A stretch of DNA of 14,568 nucleotides, from contig JBBSVE010000079.1 in NCBI GenBank assembly GCA_038233815.1, positions 1-14,568 on the forward strand, read 5' to 3'. Origin of the DNA: JBBSVE01 sp038233815. Its GTDB lineage: Bacteria > Pseudomonadota > Alphaproteobacteria > Rhodobacterales > Rhodobacteraceae. The notes beneath the pieces were generated by a model. That model did not search any database. It saw only the letters and a program-made list of their open reading frames with translations, and was not told the DNA's origin. The position numbers were made by a program, and so were the translations under genes. Of the stretch, positions 1 to 8,111 are shown piece after piece (the first letter of the stretch is position 1; each line of letters opens with the position of its first letter).

Positions 1-1
1 C

Positions 2-187
2 CGAAGGAACCGTAATGCAAACCTGAAATTTTGGAACGCTGATCCCGCATTGGCTCAATCCTCCTTCGACCTGAACACCGGACGTGGTGTACTTCCAAAA
101 ACATACCCCCGGCTCAAGCCGATTAATGTCAATGATCCGAAGCTCAGCGCTGCATGCGCGCTTATCAAGGTGGATGATCTGCAATGA
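2..187 (+). CDS. Unrecognised protein, C-terminal part, cut by the left edge
   Basis: An open frame runs from the first bases of the window to a TGA at 185-187, giving 61 residues with no start codon required inside the window. The end reads ...LIKVDDLQ, and the middle has a protein-like composition (NADPALAQSSFDLNTG). The other two forward frames stop within the first 30 bases, which favours this one. I do not recognise the family. Base composition is nearer 50% GC (29 of 60 bases at 121-180) than the clearly GC-rich genes downstream, which hints at a different origin. In related genomes sucC often lies upstream of sucD, but this tail does not look like the end of SucC. It may be a real gene end, a decayed remnant, or a chance open frame. 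Confidence 0.4.
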   Translation, partial: RRNRNANLKFWNADPALAQSSFDLNTGRGVLPKTYPRLKPINVNDPKLSAACALIKVDDLQ

Positions 188-353
188 AACAATATCCTGG
201 ATGGATCGGATGTGCATCCCTATCCCCATATCGTTACGGACCCTGAACCATGCTGATCCTCTGCCACAACCTCAAGCTCGCGTAATTCGACACGCCGAAC
301 CCCGCCTGCGCGTCCCGCTTCGAGCCGCGCGGCACTGACTTAAAGGAGGCCCC
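188..353 (+). other. Leader region of sucD
   Basis: This 166-base stretch lies between the partial left-edge frame and sucD. It ends in a textbook Shine-Dalgarno sequence, AAAGGAGG at 342-349, four bases before the sucD ATG, which fixes that start. I see no convincing -35/-10 pair, terminator or other gene. If sucD is transcribed separately from the left-edge frame, its promoter should be here or slightly upstream. Confidence 0.5.
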
Positions 354-1238
354 ATGGCCGTTCTCGTCGATAAAAACACCCGCGTGATCTGTCAGGGCTT
401 CACTGGATCGCAGGGCACGTTCCATTCCGAGCAGGCGATTGCCTACGGCACGAAGATGGTCGGCGGCGTCGTGCCGGGGAAGGGCGGGCAGGTGCATCTC
501 GACCTGCCGGTCTTCAATTCGGTGCATGAGGCGCGCGAGGCGACTCATGCCGATGCGAGCGTGATCTATGTGCCGCCGCCCTTTGCCGCCGACTCTATCC
601 TTGAGGCGATCGACGCCGAGATGGCGCTGATCGTGTGCATCACCGAAGGTATTCCGGTGCTCGACATGATGCGGGTGAAGCGCGCGCTCGAAGGTTCGAA
701 ATCACGTCTGATCGGGCCGAACTGTCCGGGCGTCATCACACCCGGGGCCTGCAAGATCGGGATCATGCCGGGCCATATCCACAAGCGCGGCTCGGTCGGT
801 GTGGTCTCACGCTCCGGCACGCTGACCTATGAAGCGGTGAAGCAGACGACGGACCTCGGCCTCGGGCAATCGACAGCCGTGGGTATCGGCGGTGATCCGA
901 TCAAGGGGACCGAGCATATCGACGTGCTGGAGATGTTTCTGGCCGACCCGGAGACGACCTCGATGATCATGATCGGTGAGATCGGCGGGGCTGCCGAAGA
1001 GGATGCGGCGCAGTTTCTGGCCGACGAAAAGAAGGCCGGGCGCTGGAAGCCGGTCGCGGGTTTCATCGCCGGGCGCACCGCGCCTCCGGGCCGGCGGATG
1101 GGCCACGCGGGTGCCATCGTCGCAGGCGGCAAGGGCGACGCGGAGAGCAAGATCGAAGCGATGAAGCGCGCCGGGATCGTCGTGGCGGAAAGCCCGGCGG
1201 ACCTGGGCGAGGCGGTGATGCGGGCGATCAAGGGGTAG
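354..1238 (+). CDS. sucD: Succinyl-CoA synthetase (ADP-forming), alpha subunit
   Basis: The enzyme interconverts succinyl-CoA plus ADP (or GDP) and phosphate with succinate, CoA and the nucleoside triphosphate in the cytoplasmic TCA cycle. The product is 294 residues, close to the usual 289-300 for bacterial SucD. The N-terminal CoA-binding Rossmann domain begins near residue 8 with QGFTGSQGTFHSEQAI. The ligase domain carries SRSGTLTYEA (residues 152-161) and GRRMGHAGAIVAGGKG, in which His251 is the expected phosphohistidine. The ATG follows AAAGGAGG at a spacing of four bases. The partner beta subunit gene sucC, needed for activity and often adjacent, is not visible in the window, so it must lie further left or elsewhere. 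Nothing suggests damage to sucD. Identification is firm from motifs and length. Confidence 0.97.
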   Translation: MAVLVDKNTRVICQGFTGSQGTFHSEQAIAYGTKMVGGVVPGKGGQVHLDLPVFNSVHEAREATHADASVIYVPPPFAADSILEAIDAEMALIVCITEGIPVLDMMRVKRALEGSKSRLIGPNCPGVITPGACKIGIMPGHIHKRGSVGVVSRSGTLTYEAVKQTTDLGLGQSTAVGIGGDPIKGTEHIDVLEMFLADPETTSMIMIGEIGGAAEEDAAQFLADEKKAGRWKPVAGFIAGRTAPPGRRMGHAGAIVAGGKGDAESKIEAMKRAGIVVAESPADLGEAVMRAIKG

Positions 1239-1778
1239 GCTCGGTGACGTTTCTGCGTGTGCATTACGATCGACCTGACAGAGGCACTGCGCTTGCGGAG
1301 GGAACGGGATTTCCCATTGCGGATAGGGCCATGAGCATCAGCGATCGCATGCATCAGACCGCTCGTTCACGCCGGGGATGCGCTGCCGGGACTGTCACCC
1401 CGACCGATGCTGCCTGTGCTTTTGATGGTGCGGATCGGATCTGTCCCGTGGCCGCGCGGTCCGGTCCCTGTGGGTCTGGCTATGTGGTTCGCTCGATCCG
1501 TGGCTCATTTCTGGCAAGGTGTGAGGAGCGGGCAAAACGGACTGTCGTGCGCAGCAGCCCGAGCGTACAGTCCGGCCAGCAAGTTGCGCTCAAAGCGCCG
1601 TCCGCCCGCGCACGTCCTCGGCTAGCTTTGGCCAGTGTGGCGCCTGATCCGGCTGGAACGGTCACCCTTCATTTGGGCACGGGACCGATGACAGTGGCGG
1701 CGCAAGGTGGGGGAGGCGGATGGGCGCGGTCGGATACCTCCCGGCGTTCCGTTCGCGAGGCTTGGGAATGGGCTTGAT
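1239..1778. other. 540-base gap between sucD and the glycosyltransferase gene
   Basis: This is an unusually long spacer for a TCA operon. A GTG-started open frame (1244-1777) and shorter ones on both strands cross it, but their translations are rich in Arg, Ser, Ala and Gly without recognisable domains. They look like chance open frames in GC-rich DNA. I found no tRNA, no clear Rho-independent terminator after sucD and no convincing promoter. It may hold a promoter for the downstream genes, or it may be a decayed gene. Confidence 0.5.
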
Positions 1779-3017
1779 ATGGTGACGCGGGATCTTTCGA
1801 TGGACGAGCCGACCCTGCCTGTCGATCCGATGCCCGGTCTGCCGTCCTGGACGTTGTGCATCGCGACGATGAACCGTGGCGATGTGCTGCTTCTGACGCT
1901 CGGTTTCGCCTTGGCGCAGACGGTGCCTCCGGGTCAGATCGTCATTGTGGACGCCAGCGACGACTGGGCGTCGAGCGCGGTCGCGACCCGCGCCGTGGGC
2001 GCCGCAGCGGGTGTCGAGGTCGTCCATGTCGTAGCCGAGGCGCGCTCCTCCGCGCGCCAGCGCAATCAGGGTGTCGCGCTGTCCGACCGGGAAATCCTGT
2101 TCGTGATCGACGACGACACGTTCATGTATCCCGATTGCGCGGCGGAGATACTTTCCCTCTATGCCGCCGACACGCAGGGCCGGATCGCGGCGATCGGGGC
2201 CTCGCCGACCAGCACCCCGCCGAGCCCCGCACTCACCGGGATCGCGCGCCAGTCGAAATCGCTGGGCGGGCGCAAGGCCGCGGCGATCAAGTCCCTGAGC
2301 CAACGCTCGCGCATCATGGGATTTCTCATCGACGAGGTTCTGATGATGAGCGCCGAGAGCCGCGGGATCCGCTACGATTTCGAGCATCCGCATCACGGGC
2401 CCGAGGCGTTCGCGGCCCTTGCGCCGCCCGACGCGTTCTACAGCCTCTTCATTTTCGGCTATCAGCTGACGGTGCGCCGGTCCATCGCGATGAAGGAACC
2501 GTTCGATCCGGGGCTCCTCGGCTACTCGCCCAACGAGGACATGGACGCGACCTATCGCTATAACCGGCACGGCCTCAACATCAATGCGACGAAGGCAAAG
2601 GTGCATCACTTCGGCTCGGCTGCGGCGCGCACGAACATCTTTCGCGTGTGCAGGCTGTCGCTGTGCAACACCGTCTATTTCGCGCGTCGCAACGGGCAGC
2701 CTCGCCTGCGTGCGGCTGTGGCGGTGACTGTTTTCGTCGCCCGTATGCTGCCTGCGCTGTTCCTGCGCGATCTGATCGCGCGGCGCTGGCGTTTCGAGCG
2801 GTTCTTCGGCTCTCTGGCCGCCGTTCCCGATTGCGTTCGCATCCTGTGCCACGGTGACGAAAACCTGGTTGAGTGGTATCAGGCGCGGCAGGCACATATT
2901 CTCGGCAAGCCCCTCGACGCCTACATCGACTGGCAACGCGCGCAGAACCCGGGAGACGCTGCAATAATGGCGTGCGGCCCCACCCCTCAACCCTTTCCCA
3001 ATGAGGTCCCCCGATGA
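1779..3017 (+). CDS. Glycosyltransferase family 2-like protein
   Basis: The product is a predicted GT-A fold glycosyltransferase that would move a sugar from a nucleotide-sugar donor; donor and acceptor cannot be read from the sequence. From the ATG at 1779 it is 412 residues. The N-terminal beta-strand/loop reads WTLCIATMNRGDVLLLTL, followed by IVIVDASDD. The metal-binding acidic motif IDDDTF has its Asp triplet at 111-113, and a likely catalytic ED sits at 253-254 in SPNEDMDATYR. A hydrophobic stretch near the C-terminus (VAVTVFVARMLPALFL) could associate with the membrane. The start is uncertain: GTG at 1707, ATG at 1779 and ATG at 1800 are all in frame. 1779 keeps the whole fold and has a purine-rich GGGA upstream. 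The stop codon overlaps the sucA start as ATGA (3014-3017), so the two are probably translationally coupled, although a glycosyltransferase has no obvious role in the TCA cycle. Confidence 0.85.
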   Translation: MVTRDLSMDEPTLPVDPMPGLPSWTLCIATMNRGDVLLLTLGFALAQTVPPGQIVIVDASDDWASSAVATRAVGAAAGVEVVHVVAEARSSARQRNQGVALSDREILFVIDDDTFMYPDCAAEILSLYAADTQGRIAAIGASPTSTPPSPALTGIARQSKSLGGRKAAAIKSLSQRSRIMGFLIDEVLMMSAESRGIRYDFEHPHHGPEAFAALAPPDAFYSLFIFGYQLTVRRSIAMKEPFDPGLLGYSPNEDMDATYRYNRHGLNINATKAKVHHFGSAAARTNIFRVCRLSLCNTVYFARRNGQPRLRAAVAVTVFVARMLPALFLRDLIARRWRFERFFGSLAAVPDCVRILCHGDENLVEWYQARQAHILGKPLDAYIDWQRAQNPGDAAIMACGPTPQPFPNEVPR

Positions 3018-5986
3018 CCGAACAGTCCCCCAACGACCAATTCCGCGCGCAGTCCTTCATGGACGGGGCGAATGCAGATTATATCGACGGACTGGCGGCG
3101 CGCCATGCCGCCGACAAGGGCGCCGTGGATGCGGAATGGGCTGCGTTCTTCAAGGCGTTGGGCGACAGCGACGGGGATGCGGAGGCCATGGCGCAGGGGC
3201 CGTCCTGGGCGCGGGCGGATTGGCCGCCGCAACCTTCCGACGATCTGACTGCGGCGCTGACGGGGGAATGGCCGGTAACGGCGCCTGCGCGCGATGCCAA
3301 GGCTGCGGGAGAGAAGATCGCCGCCAAGGCCAAGGAGGCGGGGGTCTCGCTTTCGGACGAACAGGTGCAACGCGCCGTTCTGGACAGCATCCGCGCGATC
3401 ATGATCATCCGCGCTTACCGCATCCGGGGGCATCTGGCTGCCGACCTTGACCCGCTGCGGATGTCGGATGAAACACCCCGACCGGAGCTGGACCCCGCGA
3501 GCTACGGCTTCACGGAAGGTGACAAGGACCGCCCGATCTTCATCGACAACGTGCTGGGCCTCCAGACCGCGTCGATGCGCCAGATCCTCGAGATCGTGAA
3601 GCGGACCTACTGCGGCACCTTCGCGCTGCAATACATGCATATCTCCGACCCTGAGCAGGCGGGCTGGCTGAAGGAGCGGATCGAGGGCTACGGCAAGGAG
3701 ATTGCCTTTACCAAGAACGGCCGGAAAGCGATCCTGAACAAGCTGGTGGAGGCGGAAGGGTTCGAGAAGTTCCTCCACGTCAAATACATGGGCACGAAGC
3801 GGTTCGGCCTCGACGGCGCCGAAAGCCTGATCCCCGCGATGGAGCAGATCATCAAGCGCGGCGGCGCGCTGGGGGTGGAGCAGATCGTGTTCGGGATGCC
3901 GCACCGGGGCAGGCTATCGGTTCTGGCCAACGTCTTGCAAAAGCCCTACCGCGCGATCTTCAACGAGTTTCAGGGCGGCAGCTTCAAGCCCGAAGACGTG
4001 GATGGGTCGGGCGACGTGAAATATCACCTCGGCGCGTCCAGCGACCGGGAGTTCGACGGCAACACCGTGCATCTGTCGCTCACCGCCAACCCCTCGCATC
4101 TGGAGGCGGTAAATCCGGTCGTGCTGGGCAAGGTTCGCGCCAAGCAGGATCAGCTCAACGACACGGACCGGCACCGGGTGCTGTCGGTCCTGCTGCACGG
4201 CGATGCGGCCTTTGCGGGGCAGGGGGTCGTGGCGGAATGTTTCGGTCTGTCGGGCCTGCGCGGGCACCGGACCGGGGGCACGATCCACATCATCGTGAAC
4301 AACCAGATCGGCTTCACCACCGCGCCGTCCTTCAGCCGCTCCTCGCCCTATCCGACCGACATCGCGCTGATGGTGGAGGCGCCGATCTTTCACGTCAACG
4401 GCGACGATCCCGAGGCGGTCGTCCATGCCGCCAAGGTCGCGACGGAATACCGCGAGAAGTTCCACAAGGACGTGGTGCTCGACATCTTCTGCTATCGCCG
4501 GTTCGGCCATAACGAAGGCGACGAGCCGATGTTCACCAACCCCGCGATGTACAAGCAGATCCGAAAGCAGAAGACGACGCTCCAGATCTACACCGACCGG
4601 CTGGTGCGCGACGGGCTGATCCCCGAGGGCGAGATCGAGGATATGAAGGCGGCCTTCCAGACGATGCTCAACGAGGAGTTCGAGGCCGGCAAGGATTACA
4701 AGCCGAACAAGGCCGACTGGCTCGACGGGCGCTGGAAGGATCTGGAACGGGAGGGCGAGAAATACGAGCCCGGCCAGACCGCGATCTCCACCGCCCTGAT
4801 GGCGGAGGTGGGTGCGGCGCTGACGACGGTTCCCGAAGGGTTCGACCTGCACAAGACGGTCGGCCGCCTGCTGGAGGCCAAGGGCCGCATGTTCGCCGAC
4901 GGGCACGGGTTCGACTGGGCCACCGGCGAGGCGCTTGCCTTCGGCAGCCTCGTGACCGAGGGCTTTCCGGTGCGCCTCTCCGGTCAGGACTGCACGCGCG
5001 GCACCTTCTCCCAGCGCCACTCCGCCTTCGTCGACCAGACGAGCGAGGATCGCTACTATCCGCTCAACCACATCCGGGAGGGTCAGTCGCGCTTTGAGGC
5101 GATCGACTCCATGCTGTCGGAATATGCCGTGCTCGGCTTCGAATACGGCTATTCGCTGTCTGAGCCGAACGCGCTGGTGGCGTGGGAGGCGCAGTTCGGC
5201 GACTTCGCCAACGGCGCGCAGATCATGTTCGACCAGTTCATCAGCTCGGGAGAGAGCAAGTGGCTGCGGATGTCGGGCCTCGTGTGTCTGCTGCCGCACG
5301 GCTACGAGGGGCAGGGGCCGGAGCATTCCTCGGCCCGGCTGGAACGCTTTCTCCAGCAGTCGGCGAACGACAACTGGATCGTGGCGAACTGCACGACGCC
5401 GGCCAACTATTTCCACATCCTGCGCCGCCAGCTTCACCGCATGTTCCGTAAGCCGCTGATCCTGATGACGCCGAAAAGCCTGCTGCGCCATCCGATGGCG
5501 GTATCCGACGCAGCCGATTTCACCGAAGGCTCGAGCTTCCACCGCGTGCTCTGGGATGATGCGCAAAAGGGCCATTCGGACCTCGCGCTGAAACCCGATG
5601 CGGAGATCCGGCGCGTCGTGCTTTGTTCGGGCAAGGTCTATTACGACCTTCTGGCCAAGCGCGACGAGGACGGGCTCGATGACGTGTATATCCTGCGGGT
5701 GGAGCAGTTCTATCCCTTCCCGGCGTTGAGCCTCGTAAAGGAATTGGAGCGGTTCAAGGGCGCGGACATCGTCTGGTGTCAGGAGGAGCCGAAGAATCAA
5801 GGTGCTTGGACCTTCCTCGAGCCGAACCTCGAATGGGTGCTCACACGGATCAAGGCGGATCACAGCCGGGCGCGCTATGCGGGCCGGGCGGCGGCGGCGT
5901 CGCCCGCGACGGGGCTCGCGAGCCGGCACAAGGCCGAACAGGCGGCGCTGGTCGCCGACGCGCTGACGGGAGAGGGCAAGCAATGA
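3014..5986 (+). CDS. sucA: 2-oxoglutarate dehydrogenase E1 component
   Basis: This is the thiamine-diphosphate-dependent E1 subunit, which decarboxylates 2-oxoglutarate and passes the succinyl group to the lipoyl arm of SucB in the TCA cycle. The 990-residue length is normal for alphaproteobacteria. The N-terminal E2-binding type segment (SFMDGANADYIDGLAARH, residues 14-31) is followed by GMPHRGRLSVL (294-304), SLTANPSHLEAVNP (355-368), and the ThDP-binding motif from GD at 396-397 to NN at 429-430. Then come HVNGDDPEAVV (460-470) and CYRRFGHNEGDEP (493-505). The C-terminal transketolase-like domain contains SGQDCTRGTFSQRHS. The start ATG overlaps the glycosyltransferase stop (ATGA) with GAGG about eight bases upstream at 3003-3006. 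The end overlaps sucB, again as ATGA. No key motif is missing. Confidence 0.98.
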   Translation: MTEQSPNDQFRAQSFMDGANADYIDGLAARHAADKGAVDAEWAAFFKALGDSDGDAEAMAQGPSWARADWPPQPSDDLTAALTGEWPVTAPARDAKAAGEKIAAKAKEAGVSLSDEQVQRAVLDSIRAIMIIRAYRIRGHLAADLDPLRMSDETPRPELDPASYGFTEGDKDRPIFIDNVLGLQTASMRQILEIVKRTYCGTFALQYMHISDPEQAGWLKERIEGYGKEIAFTKNGRKAILNKLVEAEGFEKFLHVKYMGTKRFGLDGAESLIPAMEQIIKRGGALGVEQIVFGMPHRGRLSVLANVLQKPYRAIFNEFQGGSFKPEDVDGSGDVKYHLGASSDREFDGNTVHLSLTANPSHLEAVNPVVLGKVRAKQDQLNDTDRHRVLSVLLHGDAAFAGQGVVAECFGLSGLRGHRTGGTIHIIVNNQIGFTTAPSFSRSSPYPTDIALMVEAPIFHVNGDDPEAVVHAAKVATEYREKFHKDVVLDIFCYRRFGHNEGDEPMFTNPAMYKQIRKQKTTLQIYTDRLVRDGLIPEGEIEDMKAAFQTMLNEEFEAGKDYKPNKADWLDGRWKDLEREGEKYEPGQTAISTALMAEVGAALTTVPEGFDLHKTVGRLLEAKGRMFADGHGFDWATGEALAFGSLVTEGFPVRLSGQDCTRGTFSQRHSAFVDQTSEDRYYPLNHIREGQSRFEAIDSMLSEYAVLGFEYGYSLSEPNALVAWEAQFGDFANGAQIMFDQFISSGESKWLRMSGLVCLLPHGYEGQGPEHSSARLERFLQQSANDNWIVANCTTPANYFHILRRQLHRMFRKPLILMTPKSLLRHPMAVSDAADFTEGSSFHRVLWDDAQKGHSDLALKPDAEIRRVVLCSGKVYYDLLAKRDEDGLDDVYILRVEQFYPFPALSLVKELERFKGADIVWCQEEPKNQGAWTFLEPNLEWVLTRIKADHSRARYAGRAAAASPATGLASRHKAEQAALVADALTGEGKQ

Positions 5987-7560
5987 CCGACATCAAGGTG
6001 CCGACACTCGGCGAAAGCGTCAGCGAGGCGACGGTCGCGACCTGGTACAAGAAGGTCGGCGACAGCGTGGCCGTGGACGAAATGCTCTGCGAGCTGGAGA
6101 CCGACAAGGTCACCGTCGAGGTGCCGAGCCCGGTTGCAGGCGTGCTGACCGAGATCGTCGCCGCCGAAGGCACGACGGTCGGCGTATCCGCCCTGCTGGC
6201 ACAGGTGGGAGAGGCGGATGCGACGCCGGCAAAGGCGCCCGACGCGGGCAATGCCGTGTCCGGCAAGGATGACGGGACAGGAGACGAGACGATGGATGTG
6301 ATGGTACCGGCACTGGGCGAGTCGGTTTCCGAGGCCACGGTCTCGACCTGGTTCAAGGCGGTGGGCGACGCGGTTGCGGTGGACGAAATGCTCTGCGAGT
6401 TGGAGACCGACAAGGTATCGGTGGAAGTGCCGAGCCCGGTCGCGGGGGTCCTGTCCGAGATCGTGGCCGCCGAAGGCGCCACGGTAGCGGCCAGCGCGAA
6501 GCTCGCCGTGATCGCGACGTCGGGGGCGGGGGCTGCGCCGAAGGCCGTCGATGCCGGACCGGAGGATACGAAGCCCCGTGCAAAGGCGGAGCCGCCGACC
6601 GCCACGCCCGGCTCTGATCGCAAGCCCGACACTGACCGCAAGCCCGACACTGACCGCAAGGATGTGGAGGATGCGCCGTCCGCAAAGAAGGCGATGGCGG
6701 AAACCGGGACGAGCCGCGATCAGGTCAAGGGCTCGGGCCGCGACGGCCGCGCGATGAAGGAGGATGTGGTCCGCGCCGCTTCCGCCTCCGCCGGTCCGAC
6801 GGACCGTCCGACCGGCGCTCCGACGGCGGCCCCGCGCGGTCCCGTTTCCGCCGACGATGCGGGGGGCGAAGAGCGGGTGAAGATGACCCGCCTCCGCCAG
6901 ACCATCGCGCGCCGCCTGAAGGACGCACAGAACACCGCTGCCATGCTCACCACCTACAACGAAGTGGACATGTCGACGATCATGGCGTTGCGGACGCAAT
7001 ACAAGGATCTGTTCGAGAGAAAGCACAAGGTGAAGCTCGGCTTCATGTCGTTCTTCGTGAAGGCGTGCTGTCACGCGCTGGTCGAGGTGCCGGACGTGAA
7101 CGCGGAGATCGACGGCACCGACGTGGTCTACAAGCACTACGTCCACATGGGCGTCGCGGTGGGCACGCCGTCCGGCCTCGTGGTGCCGGTGGTGCGCGAT
7201 GCCGACGCGATGGGCTTTGCGGAGATCGAAAAGACCATCGCCGGTCTTGGAGCGAAGGCCCGCGACGGCAAACTCTCCATGGCGGATATGCAGGGCGGGT
7301 CGTTCACGATCTCGAACGGCGGGGTTTACGGCTCGCTGATGTCATCGCCGATCCTGAATCCGCCGCAGTCAGGCATCCTCGGGATGCACAAGATCCAGGA
7401 GCGTCCGGTTGTCGTGGACGGCGCCATCGTGATCCGCCCGATGATGTATCTGGCGCTCAGCTACGATCACCGGGTGGTGGACGGAAAGGGTGCGGTCACG
7501 TTCCTCGTCCGCGTGAAGGAGGCGCTGGAGGATCCGCGCCGGCTGCTTATGGATCTGTGA
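5983..7560 (+). CDS. sucB: 2-oxoglutarate dehydrogenase E2, dihydrolipoyl succinyltransferase with two lipoyl domains
   Basis: This is the core of the 2-oxoglutarate dehydrogenase complex, transferring succinyl groups from lipoyl-lysine to CoA. It has 525 residues. Two lipoyl domains lie at about 3-75 and 103-177, each with ETDKV and lipoylated lysines at K42 and K144. An E3/E1-binding domain follows at about 232-263 (SAKKAMAETG...VKGSGRDGR..KEDV). The catalytic acyltransferase domain runs from about 298 to the end, with the active-site motif SYDHRVVDG giving His496 and Asp500. The linker is rich in Ala, Pro, Lys and Asp and contains a short tandem repeat. Many enterobacterial SucB proteins have one lipoyl domain (about 405 residues), so the extra length is the second lipoyl domain. 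The ATG at 5983 overlaps the sucA stop and follows GGGAGAGGG; an in-frame start further upstream would lie inside sucA. Confidence 0.97.
   Translation: MTDIKVPTLGESVSEATVATWYKKVGDSVAVDEMLCELETDKVTVEVPSPVAGVLTEIVAAEGTTVGVSALLAQVGEADATPAKAPDAGNAVSGKDDGTGDETMDVMVPALGESVSEATVSTWFKAVGDAVAVDEMLCELETDKVSVEVPSPVAGVLSEIVAAEGATVAASAKLAVIATSGAGAAPKAVDAGPEDTKPRAKAEPPTATPGSDRKPDTDRKPDTDRKDVEDAPSAKKAMAETGTSRDQVKGSGRDGRAMKEDVVRAASASAGPTDRPTGAPTAAPRGPVSADDAGGEERVKMTRLRQTIARRLKDAQNTAAMLTTYNEVDMSTIMALRTQYKDLFERKHKVKLGFMSFFVKACCHALVEVPDVNAEIDGTDVVYKHYVHMGVAVGTPSGLVVPVVRDADAMGFAEIEKTIAGLGAKARDGKLSMADMQGGSFTISNGGVYGSLMSSPILNPPQSGILGMHKIQERPVVVDGAIVIRPMMYLALSYDHRVVDGKGAVTFLVRVKEALEDPRRLLMDL
5989..6513 (+). repeat. 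Intragenic duplication encoding the two lipoyl domains
   Basis: The segments about 5989-6207 and 6292-6513 within sucB encode near-identical lipoyl domains. DNA identity is still high around the lipoylated lysine; for example GTGGACGAAATGCTCTGCGA occurs in both copies. This points to a recent duplication or ongoing gene conversion between the domains. Confidence 0.9.
6615..6660 (+). repeat. 18-base tandem repeat in the sucB linker
   Basis: Two full units and a partial third of TGAYCGCAAGCCCGACAC (6615-6632, 6633-6650, 6651-6660) encode DRKPDT DRKPDT DRK in the flexible linker before the E3-binding domain. The unit is a multiple of three, so copy-number changes would alter linker length without breaking the frame. 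Confidence 0.9.
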
Positions 7561-7562
7561 GT

Positions 7563-8051
7563 ATGCAAAGTGCTATTCGTATTATAATTGGTGGCGATTG
7601 GTATGGCAGAGACTTCGCTGCTATTTTCGATGAGCTGGAGAATCTGGCAAGCGTGATGGAGACGGGAGAAAACGAACGCCTGGGATTGCAAGAACCCGCT
7701 TTTGGAGGGGAAGGTGGAATACCCTTGTTTTTGAAAAGTCGATAAAAGGGGTCGCTTGCAGATTCTCAGGATTTGGACTGATTTCCGGGTTCATTGGACC
7801 GGTTGGGTTCAGCCTAGAGAAAATTCGACTTCCAATAGAGACCTTACTGAATAATACTGAAAGAAACGATAGGGAATTCGATCGGGCGCCTCAGCGCAAT
7901 TCAGTTAAATAGAGCACAGCTGCAAATTGTAGTCGAAATGCGGGCCGCTGGGTATCCAAATTTTCAAGAAGATGTTCTTAGTAAAGTAAATGAAAATGCC
8001 ACATTGAAAGCGATATATAAAGATCAGATAAAAGCAATCGAACTGCTGTAA
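7563..8051 (+). pseudogene. AT-rich, frame-disrupted gene remnant of unknown function
   Basis: An ATG two bases after the sucB stop opens a 60-codon frame (7563-7745; MQSAIRIIIGGDWYGRDF...). Protein-like sequence then continues in a second frame, open 7634-7912 and readable from about 7710 (LVFEKSIKGVACRFSGFG), that has no ATG, GTG or TTG start of its own. A final stretch returns to the first frame, open 7851-8051 (KETIGNSIGRLSAIQLNRAQ ... DQIKAIELL, TAA at 8049-8051). Read this way it is one protein of about 160 residues broken by two compensating frame changes, near 7700-7735 and 7850-7870. DNA is strikingly AT-rich against its neighbours (18 G or C in 60 bases at 7981-8040), suggesting acquisition from elsewhere. 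No Shine-Dalgarno precedes the ATG. I do not recognise the family. Alternatives are sequencing error or two small genes (60 residues, and 37 from ATG 7938). Confidence 0.55.
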
Positions 8052-8111
8052 TCGAAATCCAAAACGGGATTGAGAGGTATTCTGCCATCTTACGAAAGCT
8101 TTCGCGCGAAC

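Noticed and set aside
1244..1777. A 177-codon GTG-started open frame between sucD and the glycosyltransferase gene
   Set aside because: No recognisable domain, Arg/Ser/Ala/Gly-rich translation typical of chance frames in GC-rich DNA, no ribosome site before the GTG, and competing frames on both strands.
1707..1778. GTG start at 1707 for the glycosyltransferase
   Set aside because: The extra 24 residues add a Gly/Arg/Pro-rich stretch ahead of the GT-A fold, and a later ATG with a purine-rich upstream region gives a complete domain.
3914..5983. A 689-codon open frame on the minus strand opposite sucA
   Set aside because: It is the antisense shadow of a strongly conserved GC-rich gene; the translation is Arg/Leu/Val-rich with no domain, while the + strand carries every SucA motif.
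8093..8104. Perfect 12-base palindrome CGAAAGCTTTCG upstream of the first MAPEG gene, considered as an operator
   Set aside because: Several 12-base palindromes are expected by chance in a window of this length, and nothing else supports a regulator here.
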